Shown here piece by piece: positions 42,170 through 51,045 of a stretch of 64,000 bases of DNA (the stretch's first letter is position 1; each line of letters starts with the position of its first letter). Position numbers and translations under genes: made by a program. This DNA is from Phycisphaerae bacterium (lineage in GTDB: Bacteria; Planctomycetota; Phycisphaerae; UBA1845; Fen-1342): contig JANQNU010000051.1 of NCBI GenBank assembly GCA_028279405.1, positions 44,623 to 108,622 of the forward strand, written 5' to 3'. The notes under the pieces were generated by a model. It was not told the DNA's origin. It made no database searches and worked only from the letters and a program-made list of their open reading frames with translations.

Positions 42170-43066
42170 ATGAAAACCATTGCTGCCAATCTCGAATCTT
42201 ATGGGTTGCCCCGTCGCGGCCGCTGGGGCGGCACGTGTATCGTCGGACTTCTACTGAGCGGGCTGTTCGGGTGCGCCGACACGACGCGTGAGGTAACGGT
42301 GACGCGTCCGGCGCGCGAGCGTCCCCGTGTCCGGCCCTATCGTCCACCGCCGCGCTACGAGCCGCTGCCCGAGTTGGAGCCTTTGCCGGTCGCTCGGCGA
42401 GTGACCCAGATCGGCCGATCCGTTCGTGGCAAGCCGATTCAGCTATACACGATCGGCCATGGGGCGAACCCGGTGCTGATCTTCGGCGGGATCCACGGCG
42501 ACGAACGGAATAGCGCGGAGGTCGCTCGGCGGCTGTTGGCACATTTGCAGCGTGACGGGCGGATTTGCGAGCGTTTTCCGGTTGCGATCATTACCGATGC
42601 GAACCCTGACGGGCTGGCGCGGAACAGTCGTGAGAACGTCAACGGTGTGGACCTTAACCGCAACTTCCCGGCGTCCAACTTCAAGGCCAGCAGCCGGCAC
42701 GGCCCGCGGCCGCTGAGTGAGCCCGAGAGCCGAGCGCTGTACGAGGTCGTTCGGCAACTGAAGCCGCGGGCGATCGTGTCAATCCACTCGATCTCCGGTC
42801 CGCGCCAATGCAACAACTACGATGGACCGGCTTCGAGCCTGGCGGAACTGATGCACCGCTTCAACCGCTATCCGGTCAAGGCCACCATCGGCTATCCCAC
42901 ACCGGGGAGCTTCGGGGCGTGGGCCGGGCAGGACCTGCGGATTCCGACCATTACGCTCGAAATGCCGAAGACCTTGCCTGGCGCGAAGGGATGGGAACAG
43001 AATCGGGACGCCCTGTTGGCTGCGATCCAACAGCCGGCACGACAACGCGCTCCAATGGGGCAGTAG
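42170..43066 (+). CDS. M14 zinc carboxypeptidase-like lipoprotein (MpaA-like)
   Basis: This 298-residue protein has a signal with lipobox GLFGC (Cys35) and a Pro/Arg-rich linker to about residue 75. The M14 motif HGDE supplies zinc ligands His109 and Glu112, with His206 in SIHS as the third, and Glu264 in LEMP as the catalytic base. It resembles murein-peptide amidase MpaA, so a peptidoglycan fragment substrate is plausible. It precedes trpA by 7 bases. Confidence 0.85.
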   Translation: MKTIAANLESYGLPRRGRWGGTCIVGLLLSGLFGCADTTREVTVTRPARERPRVRPYRPPPRYEPLPELEPLPVARRVTQIGRSVRGKPIQLYTIGHGANPVLIFGGIHGDERNSAEVARRLLAHLQRDGRICERFPVAIITDANPDGLARNSRENVNGVDLNRNFPASNFKASSRHGPRPLSEPESRALYEVVRQLKPRAIVSIHSISGPRQCNNYDGPASSLAELMHRFNRYPVKATIGYPTPGSFGAWAGQDLRIPTITLEMPKTLPGAKGWEQNRDALLAAIQQPARQRAPMGQ

Positions 43067-43073
43067 GGCGCGA

Positions 43074-43874
43074 ATGAACCGACTCGATCAGGCATTCGTG
43101 GAAGGTGCGGAGCAGGGTGCGGTGCGGCTCTTGCCGTTCTTGCCGGCCGGTTTTCCGGACGTGTCGACGACGATGGCGATTCTCGAGCGTTTGACGCCGA
43201 AGGGTTGTACGGCGGTCGAGCTCGGGATTCCCTATTCCGATCCGATCGCTGACGGGCCGGTGATTCAGGACGCGTTCGCACGAGCGCTGGCGACGGGGTT
43301 TCGCGTGGAGGATCTTTGGTCCGCGCTTCGTGAGGCCCGGCCGCGACTGGCGGTGCCGCTGATCGCGATGGTCAGCTATTCGATCGTCTTTCGGCGTGGT
43401 CCCGAACGTTTCGTCGAAGAGGCGCTCATGGCCGGGATCGACGGGCTAATCGTCCCGGATCTATCGATCGAGGAATCGCCGGTGTTGCACGAGATTTGTC
43501 AGCAGCGCGGTTGTGCGCTGACGATGATCGCGGCACCGACCAGTACGGCCCGGCGACGTGAGACAATCGCGCGAATTTCGTCCCCGTTCATCTACTATCA
43601 GTCGATTGCAGGGATCACCGGCGAACGTAGCGCACTGCCGCCCGACCTCGTTCAGAACGTGGAGTCGCTGCGCCAGCTCGGTGGCAAACCGGTGTGCGTC
43701 GGGTTCGGCATTGCAAAGCCGGAGCACGTGCGGGATGTGTGTCGCGTTGCGGATGGTGCGATCGTCGGTAGCGCGATCGTGCGCCGTATGATTGCCGCAA
43801 CAGACCGCGGCGTTCCACACGCGGCGCTGGTCGACGAGATCGTCGCGTTCATCGAGGAACTTGGAGCTGGCTGA
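43074..43874 (+). CDS. trpA: Tryptophan synthase alpha subunit
   Basis: This 266-residue TIM-barrel enzyme cleaves indole-3-glycerol phosphate to indole. Catalytic Glu49 (AVELGIPYSDP) and Asp60 (PIADGP) match the canonical numbering, and the phosphate-binding GFGIAKPEHV and GAIVGSAIV are present. Length is typical. No trpB or other trp gene is nearby, so it stands apart from the pathway genes in this window. Confidence 0.96.
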   Translation: MNRLDQAFVEGAEQGAVRLLPFLPAGFPDVSTTMAILERLTPKGCTAVELGIPYSDPIADGPVIQDAFARALATGFRVEDLWSALREARPRLAVPLIAMVSYSIVFRRGPERFVEEALMAGIDGLIVPDLSIEESPVLHEICQQRGCALTMIAAPTSTARRRETIARISSPFIYYQSIAGITGERSALPPDLVQNVESLRQLGGKPVCVGFGIAKPEHVRDVCRVADGAIVGSAIVRRMIAATDRGVPHAALVDEIVAFIEELGAG

Positions 43875-43948
43875 CAGTGGGGGCTCCGTCGCGCGTTCCT
43901 TGAAGAAAGCGCGCCCTCACGCGGTATCCCACGTTCGCGCGTCATAAT

Positions 43949-44386
43949 CTATGAATGCCGCTCCTCTGGCAGGTCTGGCAATCGTGCCAAGTCGGGCGTG
44001 ATGAATCTTGCCTTGGCGTCCGGGTGGCTGCGCCGTTCGGGTGAATAGAACAGTCGGAGCAAATGCTTGCTCATCAGTTCCGGGTGAAGCTCGCAGAAGG
44101 CTTCGCTGTCGGCAGCCGGATAGATTCCCTCGTATGCCTGCATGACGGTATATACGATTCGCGCGAACGCGACGGTCGTCGTTTCGTTGTAGCCGGTTCG
44201 GGGCCCCTCGGGAACGTCGTTCGCTTTGTTGTAGGCCTTAATGCCGGAACGTAGCCGCGGCAGTGCCTGGTCGAGTCCAAAACGTCGGAGATAGATGAAC
44301 GCGACGCGCACGTGCGCTCGATGTGTCCACTGCTCGAACGGCAGCGTGCAACGCTCGAACTCCTGGATGAAGGCGTCGTCGGTCAT
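43949..44386 (-). CDS. Conserved hypothetical protein
   Basis: This 145-residue all-helical protein has a recognisable motif FEQWTHRAHVRVAFIYLRRF and RTGYNETTTVAFARIVY, suggesting a metal- or substrate-binding helical bundle (His and Glu on consecutive helices). I do not know its function. ATG at 44386 is chosen with GTGGAGC nearby; the upstream extension runs into repeat cluster D and is not coding. Confidence 0.7.
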   Translation of the reverse strand: MTDDAFIQEFERCTLPFEQWTHRAHVRVAFIYLRRFGLDQALPRLRSGIKAYNKANDVPEGPRTGYNETTTVAFARIVYTVMQAYEGIYPAADSEAFCELHPELMSKHLLRLFYSPERRSHPDAKARFITPDLARLPDLPEERHS

Positions 44387-44711
44387 CATCGCTCCACACG
44401 TCTCGTCGACAACAATAGGACGATGATATTCTGACCGCTCGGGGCCCGTTGCGTTAGGGGACCACGGCTGATAGTTGGTGCCCCACCCCATCTTGGGGTT
44501 GGGGAAGGAGAAGGGGTGTTGTCAGTCCCCCAGCCCTGGAAGGGGTGGGGCACCGTGCCAGTGTCACACCCAAACGAGCCGCGAGCGCGAGCGAGCGGTC
44601 AACCGCGCGACCGGAGCCCGTCGCTTGCGCTCCGGGCTCGTGTGTTCTACGGGCTGTGTACGCCGAGGCCCGGGGCGCAGACACCGGCCTCGCAAAGCTT
44701 GGTCCCCGCGG
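44387..44711. other. Intergenic with dispersed repeats
   Basis: This 325-base gap holds repeat cluster D (44477-44642). A short promoter region for the hypothetical gene should lie in 44387-44470. No gene is seen. Confidence 0.6.
44477..44642. repeat. Dispersed repeat cluster D
   Basis: Contains GGTGCCCCACCCCATCTTGG, CAGCCCTGGAAGGGGTGGGG with a GCACC end, CGAGCCGCGAGCGCGAGCGA, and CGTCGCTTGCGCTCCGGGCT. The units match clusters A, B, C and E. Confidence 0.85.
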
Positions 44712-44927
44712 TCAGCCGTCGTTGGCTTTCTGCGCCCGCCATTCCGGCGTGGTCATTCCGCCGATCCCCCAATTCTCGGGTTCCACTTCCTCGATGACGA
44801 CGAAGGTCGTGTTCGGGTCTTTGTCGAGGACGTTGACGAACGCGTCGGTGACCTGACGAATCAGTTCCCGCTTGGCGGCCGGCGTGTTGATCGGTTCGCG
44901 GGTGATTCGGACGTGTACGTATGGCAT
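44712..44927 (-). CDS. 4-oxalocrotonate tautomerase family protein
   Basis: This 71-residue protein begins MPYVHVRITREPINTPAAKR; the family uses the N-terminal Pro2 as the catalytic base after Met removal. The helix KRELIRQVTDAFVNVLD and the strand TTFVVIEEVEPENWGIGGM follow. Length fits. The substrate is unknown. It lies 44 bases downstream of the SDR gene, possibly in one unit. Confidence 0.9.
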   Translation of the reverse strand: MPYVHVRITREPINTPAAKRELIRQVTDAFVNVLDKDPNTTFVVIEEVEPENWGIGGMTTPEWRAQKANDG

Positions 44928-44971
44928 GGGCCTTCCTTCCGTTTTTTGGATTCCAATGAACGATCTTGATG

Positions 44972-45694
44972 CTACCAGCGGCCGTTGTGGGCACCACCGT
45001 CGACGTGCAGAATCTCGCCGGTTACGAACGGCGCATCCTCGAGATAGAGCACGGCTTGCGCGATGTCTTCGGGATCGCCCATGCGGCCGTTCGGGTGCAG
45101 GGTTGCCAGGAATTCGTGGTCAGCCTCGGAGTGCATCGGCGTCCGAATGATCCCTGGCGAGACAGCGTTGACGCGGATGCCGAGCGGCGCGTACTCGAGC
45201 GACAGGGCACGGGTCGCGGCGTTGAGCCCGCCTTTCGTCAGGATCGGCAGGACGGACGGTACCGCGCGCAGTGGATTGTCGGCGAGCGATGTCGTGATAT
45301 TGACCACGTGTCCACGGCCCCGTTCTGCCATGTGTCGCAGGACGTGCTGTGTCAGGTGAAAGAAGCCGTGCACGTTTGTTCGCAACAACACGTCGAAGTC
45401 CTCGACCGTGTAATCATCGAACGGCTTGGGGATGAAAATGCCGGCGTTGTTGACGAGCAGGTCAACGGTGCCAAACTGAGCGATCGCCTCATCGAGTACC
45501 CGCTTCGCGATCTCAGGGCTACCGATGTCGCCGGGGACGGCGGCGATCCGCTGAGCGTCGATGGTCGCAATCGAGGGGTGGTCCAACGAGATTGAACGCG
45601 AGTTCGCGACGATCGCGTAATCATGCTTGGCAAGGGAACGTGCAATAGCGAGCCCCAAGCCGCTGGAGGCACCGGTGACAATGGCAGTTGGCAT
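44972..45694 (-). CDS. Short-chain dehydrogenase/reductase-like protein
   Basis: This 240-residue SDR protein has the nucleotide-binding GASSGLGLAIARSL (residues 8-21), LLVNNAGIF and the C-terminal VTGEILHVDGG. The catalytic region reads NITTSLADNP ... VLPILTKGGLNAATRAL: the Ser-like and Lys positions are present, but the expected Tyr of YxxxK is Pro. It therefore belongs to an SDR subgroup without the usual catalytic Tyr. ATG at 45694 has GGAG six bases upstream. It is divergent from the HxlR regulator. Confidence 0.85.
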   Translation of the reverse strand: MPTAIVTGASSGLGLAIARSLAKHDYAIVANSRSISLDHPSIATIDAQRIAAVPGDIGSPEIAKRVLDEAIAQFGTVDLLVNNAGIFIPKPFDDYTVEDFDVLLRTNVHGFFHLTQHVLRHMAERGRGHVVNITTSLADNPLRAVPSVLPILTKGGLNAATRALSLEYAPLGIRVNAVSPGIIRTPMHSEADHEFLATLHPNGRMGDPEDIAQAVLYLEDAPFVTGEILHVDGGAHNGRW

Positions 45695-45776
45695 GACTTG
45701 CTCCTCTGATTTTGAGCCGATTTGGCAGGGCACCATGCCCGGCCGGCCTCGATCGGATGCCCCTGCTTTCCGGAGG

Positions 45777-45847
45777 TAACCAACATGCAATCGGTGCATC
45801 CAAGAATCCGGTTGCAACCTCGTAACCAGGTGATGCCGTCGTAACCC
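45777..45847. promoter_or_regulatory. Putative operator region between SDR and HxlR genes
   Basis: This divergent intergenic region carries GTAACC three times (45777-45782, 45822-45827, 45841-45846) on the plus strand, two of them as CGTAACC 19 bases apart, a palindrome GGTTGCAACC (45810-45819) and ATGCA-N5-TGCAT (45785-45799). Regulation of the SDR-tautomerase unit by the HxlR protein is a reasonable inference; the actual site is not established. Confidence 0.4.
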
Positions 45848-45894
45848 GATTCGGAGCCCGCTGTCGCGATCACGGATATCGAGGAGGACCGCTC

Positions 45895-46260
45895 GTGGCC
45901 GTTCCATTTCGCACCAGTCGCGTCGAGCCGCCTTCGCCGACCTGCCCGCTGACGGAGTGTATGCGCCTGTTGACGGGGGCCTGGACTGTCAACGTGATCT
46001 GGTATCTGCGTGACGGGGCGCGTCGTTTCAGTGAACTGCGCGCGGACCTGGCCGGGATCTCGTCCAAGACACTGACGGTGCGCCTCCGCCAACTCGAATC
46101 CGAAGGGCTCGTGCAGCGTGCGGTCATGCCGACGTCGCCGCCCACCGTCGAGTACTCGCTTACAGGGTTCGGGGAACGTCTGTTGCCGGCAATCGATGCG
46201 ATCGCTCAGGTCGGACATCAGCTGCGGGAGATCCGGGAGAGTCGAAAGCAGTCTTCGTGA
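45895..46260 (+). CDS. HxlR-family winged-helix regulator
   Basis: This 121-residue protein has CPLTECMRLLTGAWTVNVIW, FSELRADLAGISSKTLTVRL and RQLESEGLVQRAVMPTSPPT with the VEYSLTGFGERLLPAIDAIA end, all typical of HxlR. The Cys near the start could be redox-sensing, as in some members. GTG start with GAGGAGG seven bases upstream. Divergently transcribed from the SDR gene, its likely target. Confidence 0.93.
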   Translation: MAVPFRTSRVEPPSPTCPLTECMRLLTGAWTVNVIWYLRDGARRFSELRADLAGISSKTLTVRLRQLESEGLVQRAVMPTSPPTVEYSLTGFGERLLPAIDAIAQVGHQLREIRESRKQSS

Positions 46261-46290
46261 GCGGGGCCGCGCGTGGACGCGCGTCGGGCG

Positions 46291-47841
46291 TCAGGGACGC
46301 GCCCGCCCGCTGCGCAGTAGCTCGATGCCGTGAATGCCGACGAACCCCCAAGGACCGACCGCGTAATCGCGGACTTCGAGCGTGACGGTTTCCCCACGTA
46401 GCGGTCGCAGGTCCCAACGGACCTCGAACGGCTCATGGTGATCGCGGCCGGTGATCCAGCGGTGGAGCTTCTCACGGTGCCAGAGGGCCACCCGTAACCG
46501 TTTTGGATCGTCGCCGCCGTGGACGTGGAGTCGCAGCGCCTCGGCGTCGGGCGGCACGTGGAAGTGTTGCCAAACACGTCCCATGTTCGCGTCGCCGTCT
46601 GGCCCATGGGTCGTCAGGCGCGTGGTCCCAGCTTCATCGTAGAGACGAAAGGAGTGCGCCCCGCGGCTGCGTTCCCAGCCCGTCCAGCCGTCTTTGAAAC
46701 GTCCGTTTGTCAGAGCGCGTAACGTACGCCGGGCTTTGCCGAGCGACGTCCTTTGCGCCTCGGTCAGCTTCCGAGAAACCGGGGCGCGCGGAGGTCGGCC
46801 ATACGCAAACTTGAATCGTGTTGCGGGGTCTTCGAACAGCACGCCGAACCAGGACTCCTGGCCCTCGACGAACGGTTCGTTGAGGTCGAAGTTCTCGATC
46901 GATGCGCCGCCGGGGATCGCGAGATCACCGCCCCAATAGGTGCGACGCCCGTTGATCCGCACGCTCAGTGCCGGCGTTGTCTGGTCAGCAGGTTTTCGCC
47001 AATACTGGGCAAGCCAGGGCAACGGCGAGTGCCACGCGCCGTTGGCGGCAGGCATCGTTTCGCTCGGCTCATGCTCGTCCGGGGTAATCACGGCGACGAC
47101 ATCGCCCGTCGTCGTACGATGCAAGGTGGAGATCGGAAATGCGTCGCAACGCGCAAATCCGCGCGATTCGAACCGGTGGAACAGATCGCGCGCGGATACG
47201 CAGGTTTCCGCCAGCCACAGGTCACGACATCGGAGCTGGTTGCCCATCGTCGCCGTCAGCACCAACGATTCCATTTTCGCGCAGCGCGGTCCGGCGAATG
47301 TACGGAAGCGTACGGTCAGCGGAAGCGCTTCAAAGAGCGTGACCTCGATCCGTGGCTGGGCGCCGTTCTCGAATCGCTCGACTTCCAGCACGAATCGTAG
47401 CGCGGCTCCGCGGGGCGTCTCTTCGATGCTCCAGAAGCGATCGTTATCGTTCGGCGCCCGGTTTGGGTAGGGCACGACTCGCATCTGCTTGCCCGGCTCA
47501 CCGTCGGCGGACCGTTCCAACTCGGAGTAACCGCGACGCCCCGTCACGATCGGTTCGACCGCGATGTAATTTACAAGGTGGGGCCGGCCGTCGTGCTCGA
47601 CAGCGATTCGCAGCAAGCCGCGCGGGCCGCCCCTTGGGCGTTCGTCGAACGCGGCCGGGTGCAGGCCGACGTGCAGCCCGCCCCGAACGCCGAACGCGAC
47701 CGGCGGGTCGCCGGAGATGACGAACTCGGCCGATGCTGCGGGAACGGCGAGGCCGATGACGAGCATCACGGGAAGTAATCGCTTCGGCGATTCAAGACCC
47801 ACCATTCGACGGACAAGTGCCATGCCGAGGGCGGGCGACAT
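46291..47841 (-). CDS. Secreted hypothetical protein
   Basis: This 516-residue protein has a signal peptide (RLLPVMLVIGLAVPAASAEF) and a body rich in beta strands. I see no catalytic motif. The last 130 residues (about 385-516) look like a carbohydrate-binding or jelly-roll module (FHVPPDAEALRLHVHGGDD, RVALWHREKLHRWITGRDH, WGFVGIHGIELLRSG). The first part (residues 40-380) is not assigned. Two Met codons near the start are possible. Function unknown. Confidence 0.65.
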   Translation of the reverse strand: MSPALGMALVRRMVGLESPKRLLPVMLVIGLAVPAASAEFVISGDPPVAFGVRGGLHVGLHPAAFDERPRGGPRGLLRIAVEHDGRPHLVNYIAVEPIVTGRRGYSELERSADGEPGKQMRVVPYPNRAPNDNDRFWSIEETPRGAALRFVLEVERFENGAQPRIEVTLFEALPLTVRFRTFAGPRCAKMESLVLTATMGNQLRCRDLWLAETCVSARDLFHRFESRGFARCDAFPISTLHRTTTGDVVAVITPDEHEPSETMPAANGAWHSPLPWLAQYWRKPADQTTPALSVRINGRRTYWGGDLAIPGGASIENFDLNEPFVEGQESWFGVLFEDPATRFKFAYGRPPRAPVSRKLTEAQRTSLGKARRTLRALTNGRFKDGWTGWERSRGAHSFRLYDEAGTTRLTTHGPDGDANMGRVWQHFHVPPDAEALRLHVHGGDDPKRLRVALWHREKLHRWITGRDHHEPFEVRWDLRPLRGETVTLEVRDYAVGPWGFVGIHGIELLRSGRARP

Positions 47842-48083
47842 TAGATCAGATCCAGGCCGGCGTTGATCAACCGAGCGCGGGTCGAGCCTTCAGTGCTGGT
47901 CGTTCCTGACATTTCTGTGGATCCGGTAAGTCGTTGTTCAGTCGTTACTTATGTCTGATCTTCGCTTCGTTGGCGGCTCTTTTTGTCGAAAATAGCGCTC
48001 GCCTGGCTCCAAGTCAACTCCAATCCGCGCCCATTTGGCGCACTGTCTGGTGTAGCGAGAAACCGGCACCCAAGGAGTTATTC
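47842..48083. other. Divergent intergenic region
   Basis: This 242-base gap lies between the divergent secreted-protein genes at 46291-47841 and 48084-49502. It should hold both promoters. I see no clear paired -35/-10 and no gene; the plus-strand frame through it lacks a ribosome binding site until 48084. Confidence 0.4.
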
Positions 48084-49502
48084 ATGCAACCGATCCGTGT
48101 GACAATCGTCGCGCTCACCCTGGCAATTGGCGTCAACGCAATACAGGCCCAACCGTCGAGCTTTACCTATCAGGGCCGACTGACCGAGCTTGGGGTTGCC
48201 GTCAATGATTCGGCTGATCTTCGCATCACTCTATGGGACGCGGAGGTCGGCGGCAGCAGCGTCGGCGTGGAACAGCAGTTCGACGACGTTCCAGTAGTCG
48301 ACGGGAGCTTGAGCCTCGAGCTCGACTTTGGCGCATCGAGCTTCGGTCAGGGGCCGCGTTGGCTGCAGGTAGCCGTTCGTACGCCGCACGATCCGACGGA
48401 CACGGCGCTGTTCACGATGCTGGCCCCGCGTCAGGCCGTGACGGCGGTGCCGCATGCGTTGCAGACCCGCGGGATCTTCGTCAACGAAGCCGGCAATCGC
48501 GTCGGTATCGGCACGACTGCGCCCGGGACCGCGATCACGAATAGTCGCTTGGACGTTATCGGTGGTCACATCGCCGTCGGTAACAACTTTGGCGTCTTCA
48601 GCATCGACAGTGACGGCAGTGGAATCGACGCCGGCTTCGATACCAGCACTGACGGCGAGATGTCTTTCTTCAGCAACGGCGTGTCGCGGATGACGATCCA
48701 GCGCGACGGTCACGTTGTCATGCGCGGTGGTGCGGATCTTCGCGGTCTGACCGATCTCATCGGGTCCGGCGTCCTGCGACTCGCCGGCGATGCTGACGGT
48801 GGAACCGACCTCGCGTTTAGTGCTCAGGGCCAGATCGGTCAGCGGACGGTGTACGGCAATGTTACGTTCAACGTTCAAGGCAGGTTCCCGGAATCACAGT
48901 TGTTGAATGTTGAGCTGTCGAGTGGCGCCGACATCTTCCAGGTGCAGGCCGATGGGGACGTCATCGTTGGCGGCGACCTATCGGTGAGCGGCTCGAAGAA
49001 CTTCGTGACCGATCACCCGCTCGATCCGGCCAACAAGGAGCTGGTACACAACGCGGTCGAGGGGCCGGACCGTTTCACCCTCTATCGGGGAAACGCGGTG
49101 CTCGACGCGCGTGGCGAGGCCTGGGTCGAGTTGCCGGACTACTTTGAAGCGTTGAACGCCGACCCTGCCTACAACCTCACCTGCGTCGGCGGCCACGCGC
49201 CGGTCTATATCGCTGACGAAGTCCGCGACAATCGCTTTCGGATTGCCGGCGGAACCCCGGGCTTGAAGGTGAGCTGGCAGGTCTCCGGGCTGCGTGATGA
49301 CGCGTACGCCCGCGCCAACCCTTATCAGGACGTGGTTCCCAAGGTCGGCGAAATGGCCGGTCGCTATTACCACCCCGCGGCTTACGGCATGCCGGAGGAG
49401 ATGGCGATCAGCATGGCGCCACAGCCCGCATTGCCGACCACGGAGCACAACAACCAGGACACGCAGACCCGCGCCGACGCCGCTTCGGTGGGGCAGGACT
49501 AG
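48084..49502 (+). CDS. Secreted protein, tandem family member 1
   Basis: This 472-residue protein has a signal peptide (MQPIRVTIVALTLAIGVNAI, cleavage after QAQ) and a shared N-terminal domain (SFTYQGRLTELGVAVNDSAD, RITLWDAEVGGSSVG, PHDPTDTALFTMLAPRQAVT, QTRGIFVNEAGNRVGIGTT). The middle is beta-rich repeats; the C-terminus (DHPLDPANKELVHNAVEGPD, ALNADPAYNLTCVGGHAPVY) resembles the C-terminal chaperone-like end of some fibre proteins. Ends with a Gln/Thr-rich tail. AAGGAG lies upstream of the ATG. Co-oriented with member 2, 45 bases apart. Confidence 0.75.
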   Translation: MQPIRVTIVALTLAIGVNAIQAQPSSFTYQGRLTELGVAVNDSADLRITLWDAEVGGSSVGVEQQFDDVPVVDGSLSLELDFGASSFGQGPRWLQVAVRTPHDPTDTALFTMLAPRQAVTAVPHALQTRGIFVNEAGNRVGIGTTAPGTAITNSRLDVIGGHIAVGNNFGVFSIDSDGSGIDAGFDTSTDGEMSFFSNGVSRMTIQRDGHVVMRGGADLRGLTDLIGSGVLRLAGDADGGTDLAFSAQGQIGQRTVYGNVTFNVQGRFPESQLLNVELSSGADIFQVQADGDVIVGGDLSVSGSKNFVTDHPLDPANKELVHNAVEGPDRFTLYRGNAVLDARGEAWVELPDYFEALNADPAYNLTCVGGHAPVYIADEVRDNRFRIAGGTPGLKVSWQVSGLRDDAYARANPYQDVVPKVGEMAGRYYHPAAYGMPEEMAISMAPQPALPTTEHNNQDTQTRADAASVGQD

Positions 49503-49547
49503 CCGCTCGTACACAGGAATAACCGACCCAAGAAAGGAATACTCGAC

Positions 49548-50522
49548 ATGATTCGCTCAATGCCCGTTATCTTTGCTTCGATTGTCGCGGCTGCCGCGAC
49601 GCTATCCGCCGACGCTCAGACGCCGGTGGGGACGAGCTACACCTACCAGGGGCAGCTCACGCGACTCGGCGGACCGGTCAACAATTCGGCTGACTTCCGC
49701 GTAACGCTCTGGGATGCGGAAAGCGCCGGGACGCAGGTCGGTGACGTGGAGGGTCTACGTTTCGACGACGTACTGGTCGTGGATGGGATCTTCACGCTGA
49801 CGCTCGACATGGGGGCGACGGCGTTCACGACGGACGCCCGGTGGCTGGAGGTGTCGGTGCGTGTTCCGCACGATCCGAGCGACTCGCGGCCGTTCGTGAC
49901 GCTGGACCCGCGGCAGCGCATCACCGCATCGCCGTTTGCGCTCCAGACACGCGGCATCTTCGTCAACGACGCCGGCGACCGCGTCGGCATCGGCACGACC
50001 GAACCGAACGCGGCGCTTACCGTCGGCGATGGCGTCAATGTCGCGGACGTCACGATCGCCAACGGCGGGCTTTGCATCGACTCCGACGGCGGTTGCACTT
50101 CGGCCGGGCCGGGCAGCCTGCGCGTCGGCCCCGGCGGAATTCACGGGACGGATTCGTCCGGTAGCGAAGTGCGGCTCGCCCCGGTCGGCGGGGAGGTCGT
50201 GATCGGACCGGGCGGGCTCCGTTTCGGCGGCCGGTCACAGACCCAGACGCGCGCGTTTGATGCGCGGTCCGCTACGTTCTTTGGTGTCGACCTCGACCCG
50301 ATCAGTCCGGGAGGACGCAGAGCGGTCAACTTCGCGGTGCCGGGCGCGCTGCCCGGCGACATCGTCATCTATTCCACGGAAGGTGGTCCCGTCTTTCCGC
50401 TCTTCCATTTCGGCGCCCATATCCGGGAGCCGGGGATTGCCGAGATCTTCTTCCAGAACGCGAGTGGCAATGCTGTCGATGCACCGCCTTTCACCATCCG
50501 CTTGATGGCGATCCGTCCGTGA
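49548..50522 (+). CDS. Secreted protein, tandem family member 2
   Basis: This 324-residue protein has a signal peptide (MIRSMPVIFASIVAAAATLS) and the same N-terminal domain as member 1 (SYTYQGQLTRLGGPVNNSAD, RVTLWDAESAGTQVGDVEG, DPSDSRPFVTLDPRQRITAS, QTRGIFVNDAGDRVGIGTTE). It lacks the long C-terminal domain; instead it ends after a short beta-rich region. AAAGGAA lies upstream. Function unknown. Confidence 0.75.
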   Translation: MIRSMPVIFASIVAAAATLSADAQTPVGTSYTYQGQLTRLGGPVNNSADFRVTLWDAESAGTQVGDVEGLRFDDVLVVDGIFTLTLDMGATAFTTDARWLEVSVRVPHDPSDSRPFVTLDPRQRITASPFALQTRGIFVNDAGDRVGIGTTEPNAALTVGDGVNVADVTIANGGLCIDSDGGCTSAGPGSLRVGPGGIHGTDSSGSEVRLAPVGGEVVIGPGGLRFGGRSQTQTRAFDARSATFFGVDLDPISPGGRRAVNFAVPGALPGDIVIYSTEGGPVFPLFHFGAHIREPGIAEIFFQNASGNAVDAPPFTIRLMAIRP

Positions 50523-51045
50523 CGAAAGGCACCTGCGACCGCACCGTCGGTCAAGGGTCCCAAGCGCTGCTGGGCCCCGGCGCTTGCGAGCAGAGGGGGC
50601 TAAGGCGCGCGCGACGAAGGCAGCTTGCCGTGATTGGCTGATCCGTCCCCCACCCCAAGATGGGGTGGGGCACCGGGTCGCGTGGTGCCCCACCCTTCCA
50701 GGGTGGGGAACTGTTTCACGCGGCAAGTCAAGGTGTCCCCCAGGGTAGAACCCTGGGGCACCAAGCCCCGAGCGCGCTCGGGCTCGCGCTCGTGTTTCAG
50801 GACTCATGAGAACGAGCCGTGCGAGTTCCTCTCGTGGGTTGGTTGGACCCGGGTCGGCCGCAGCGGCGCGCTGGCGCCAGGGCCCCGGTAAGGGCGGGGC
50901 CCGCGGCCGGCCAAGGGGACCGACCGCATGCCGGTGTCATCGGGTGCGAAAACACAAAAAAACCGATGAGTCGACGGTTGTTCCGTGCTGACTGGAGTGG
51001 AGACGCGAGCGCGTCAGCTGATTTCCATCCAGTCAAGGAGCAACC
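50523..51045. other. Intergenic with dispersed repeats
   Basis: This 523-base gap holds repeat cluster E (50645-50794). The rest is GC-rich without a clear gene. A small hairpin (AACCG-N9-CGGTT at 50960-50978) lies near the end, in the leader of the third family member. Confidence 0.6.
50645..50794. repeat. Dispersed repeat cluster E
   Basis: Contains CCCCCACCCCAAGATGGGGT hairpin (50646-50675), GTGCCCCACCCTTCCAGGGT hairpin (50685-50710), TCCCCCAGGGTAGAACCCTG hairpin (50736-50755) and AAGCCCCGAGCGCGCTCGGG (50763-50782). Units recur in clusters B, C and D. Confidence 0.85.
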
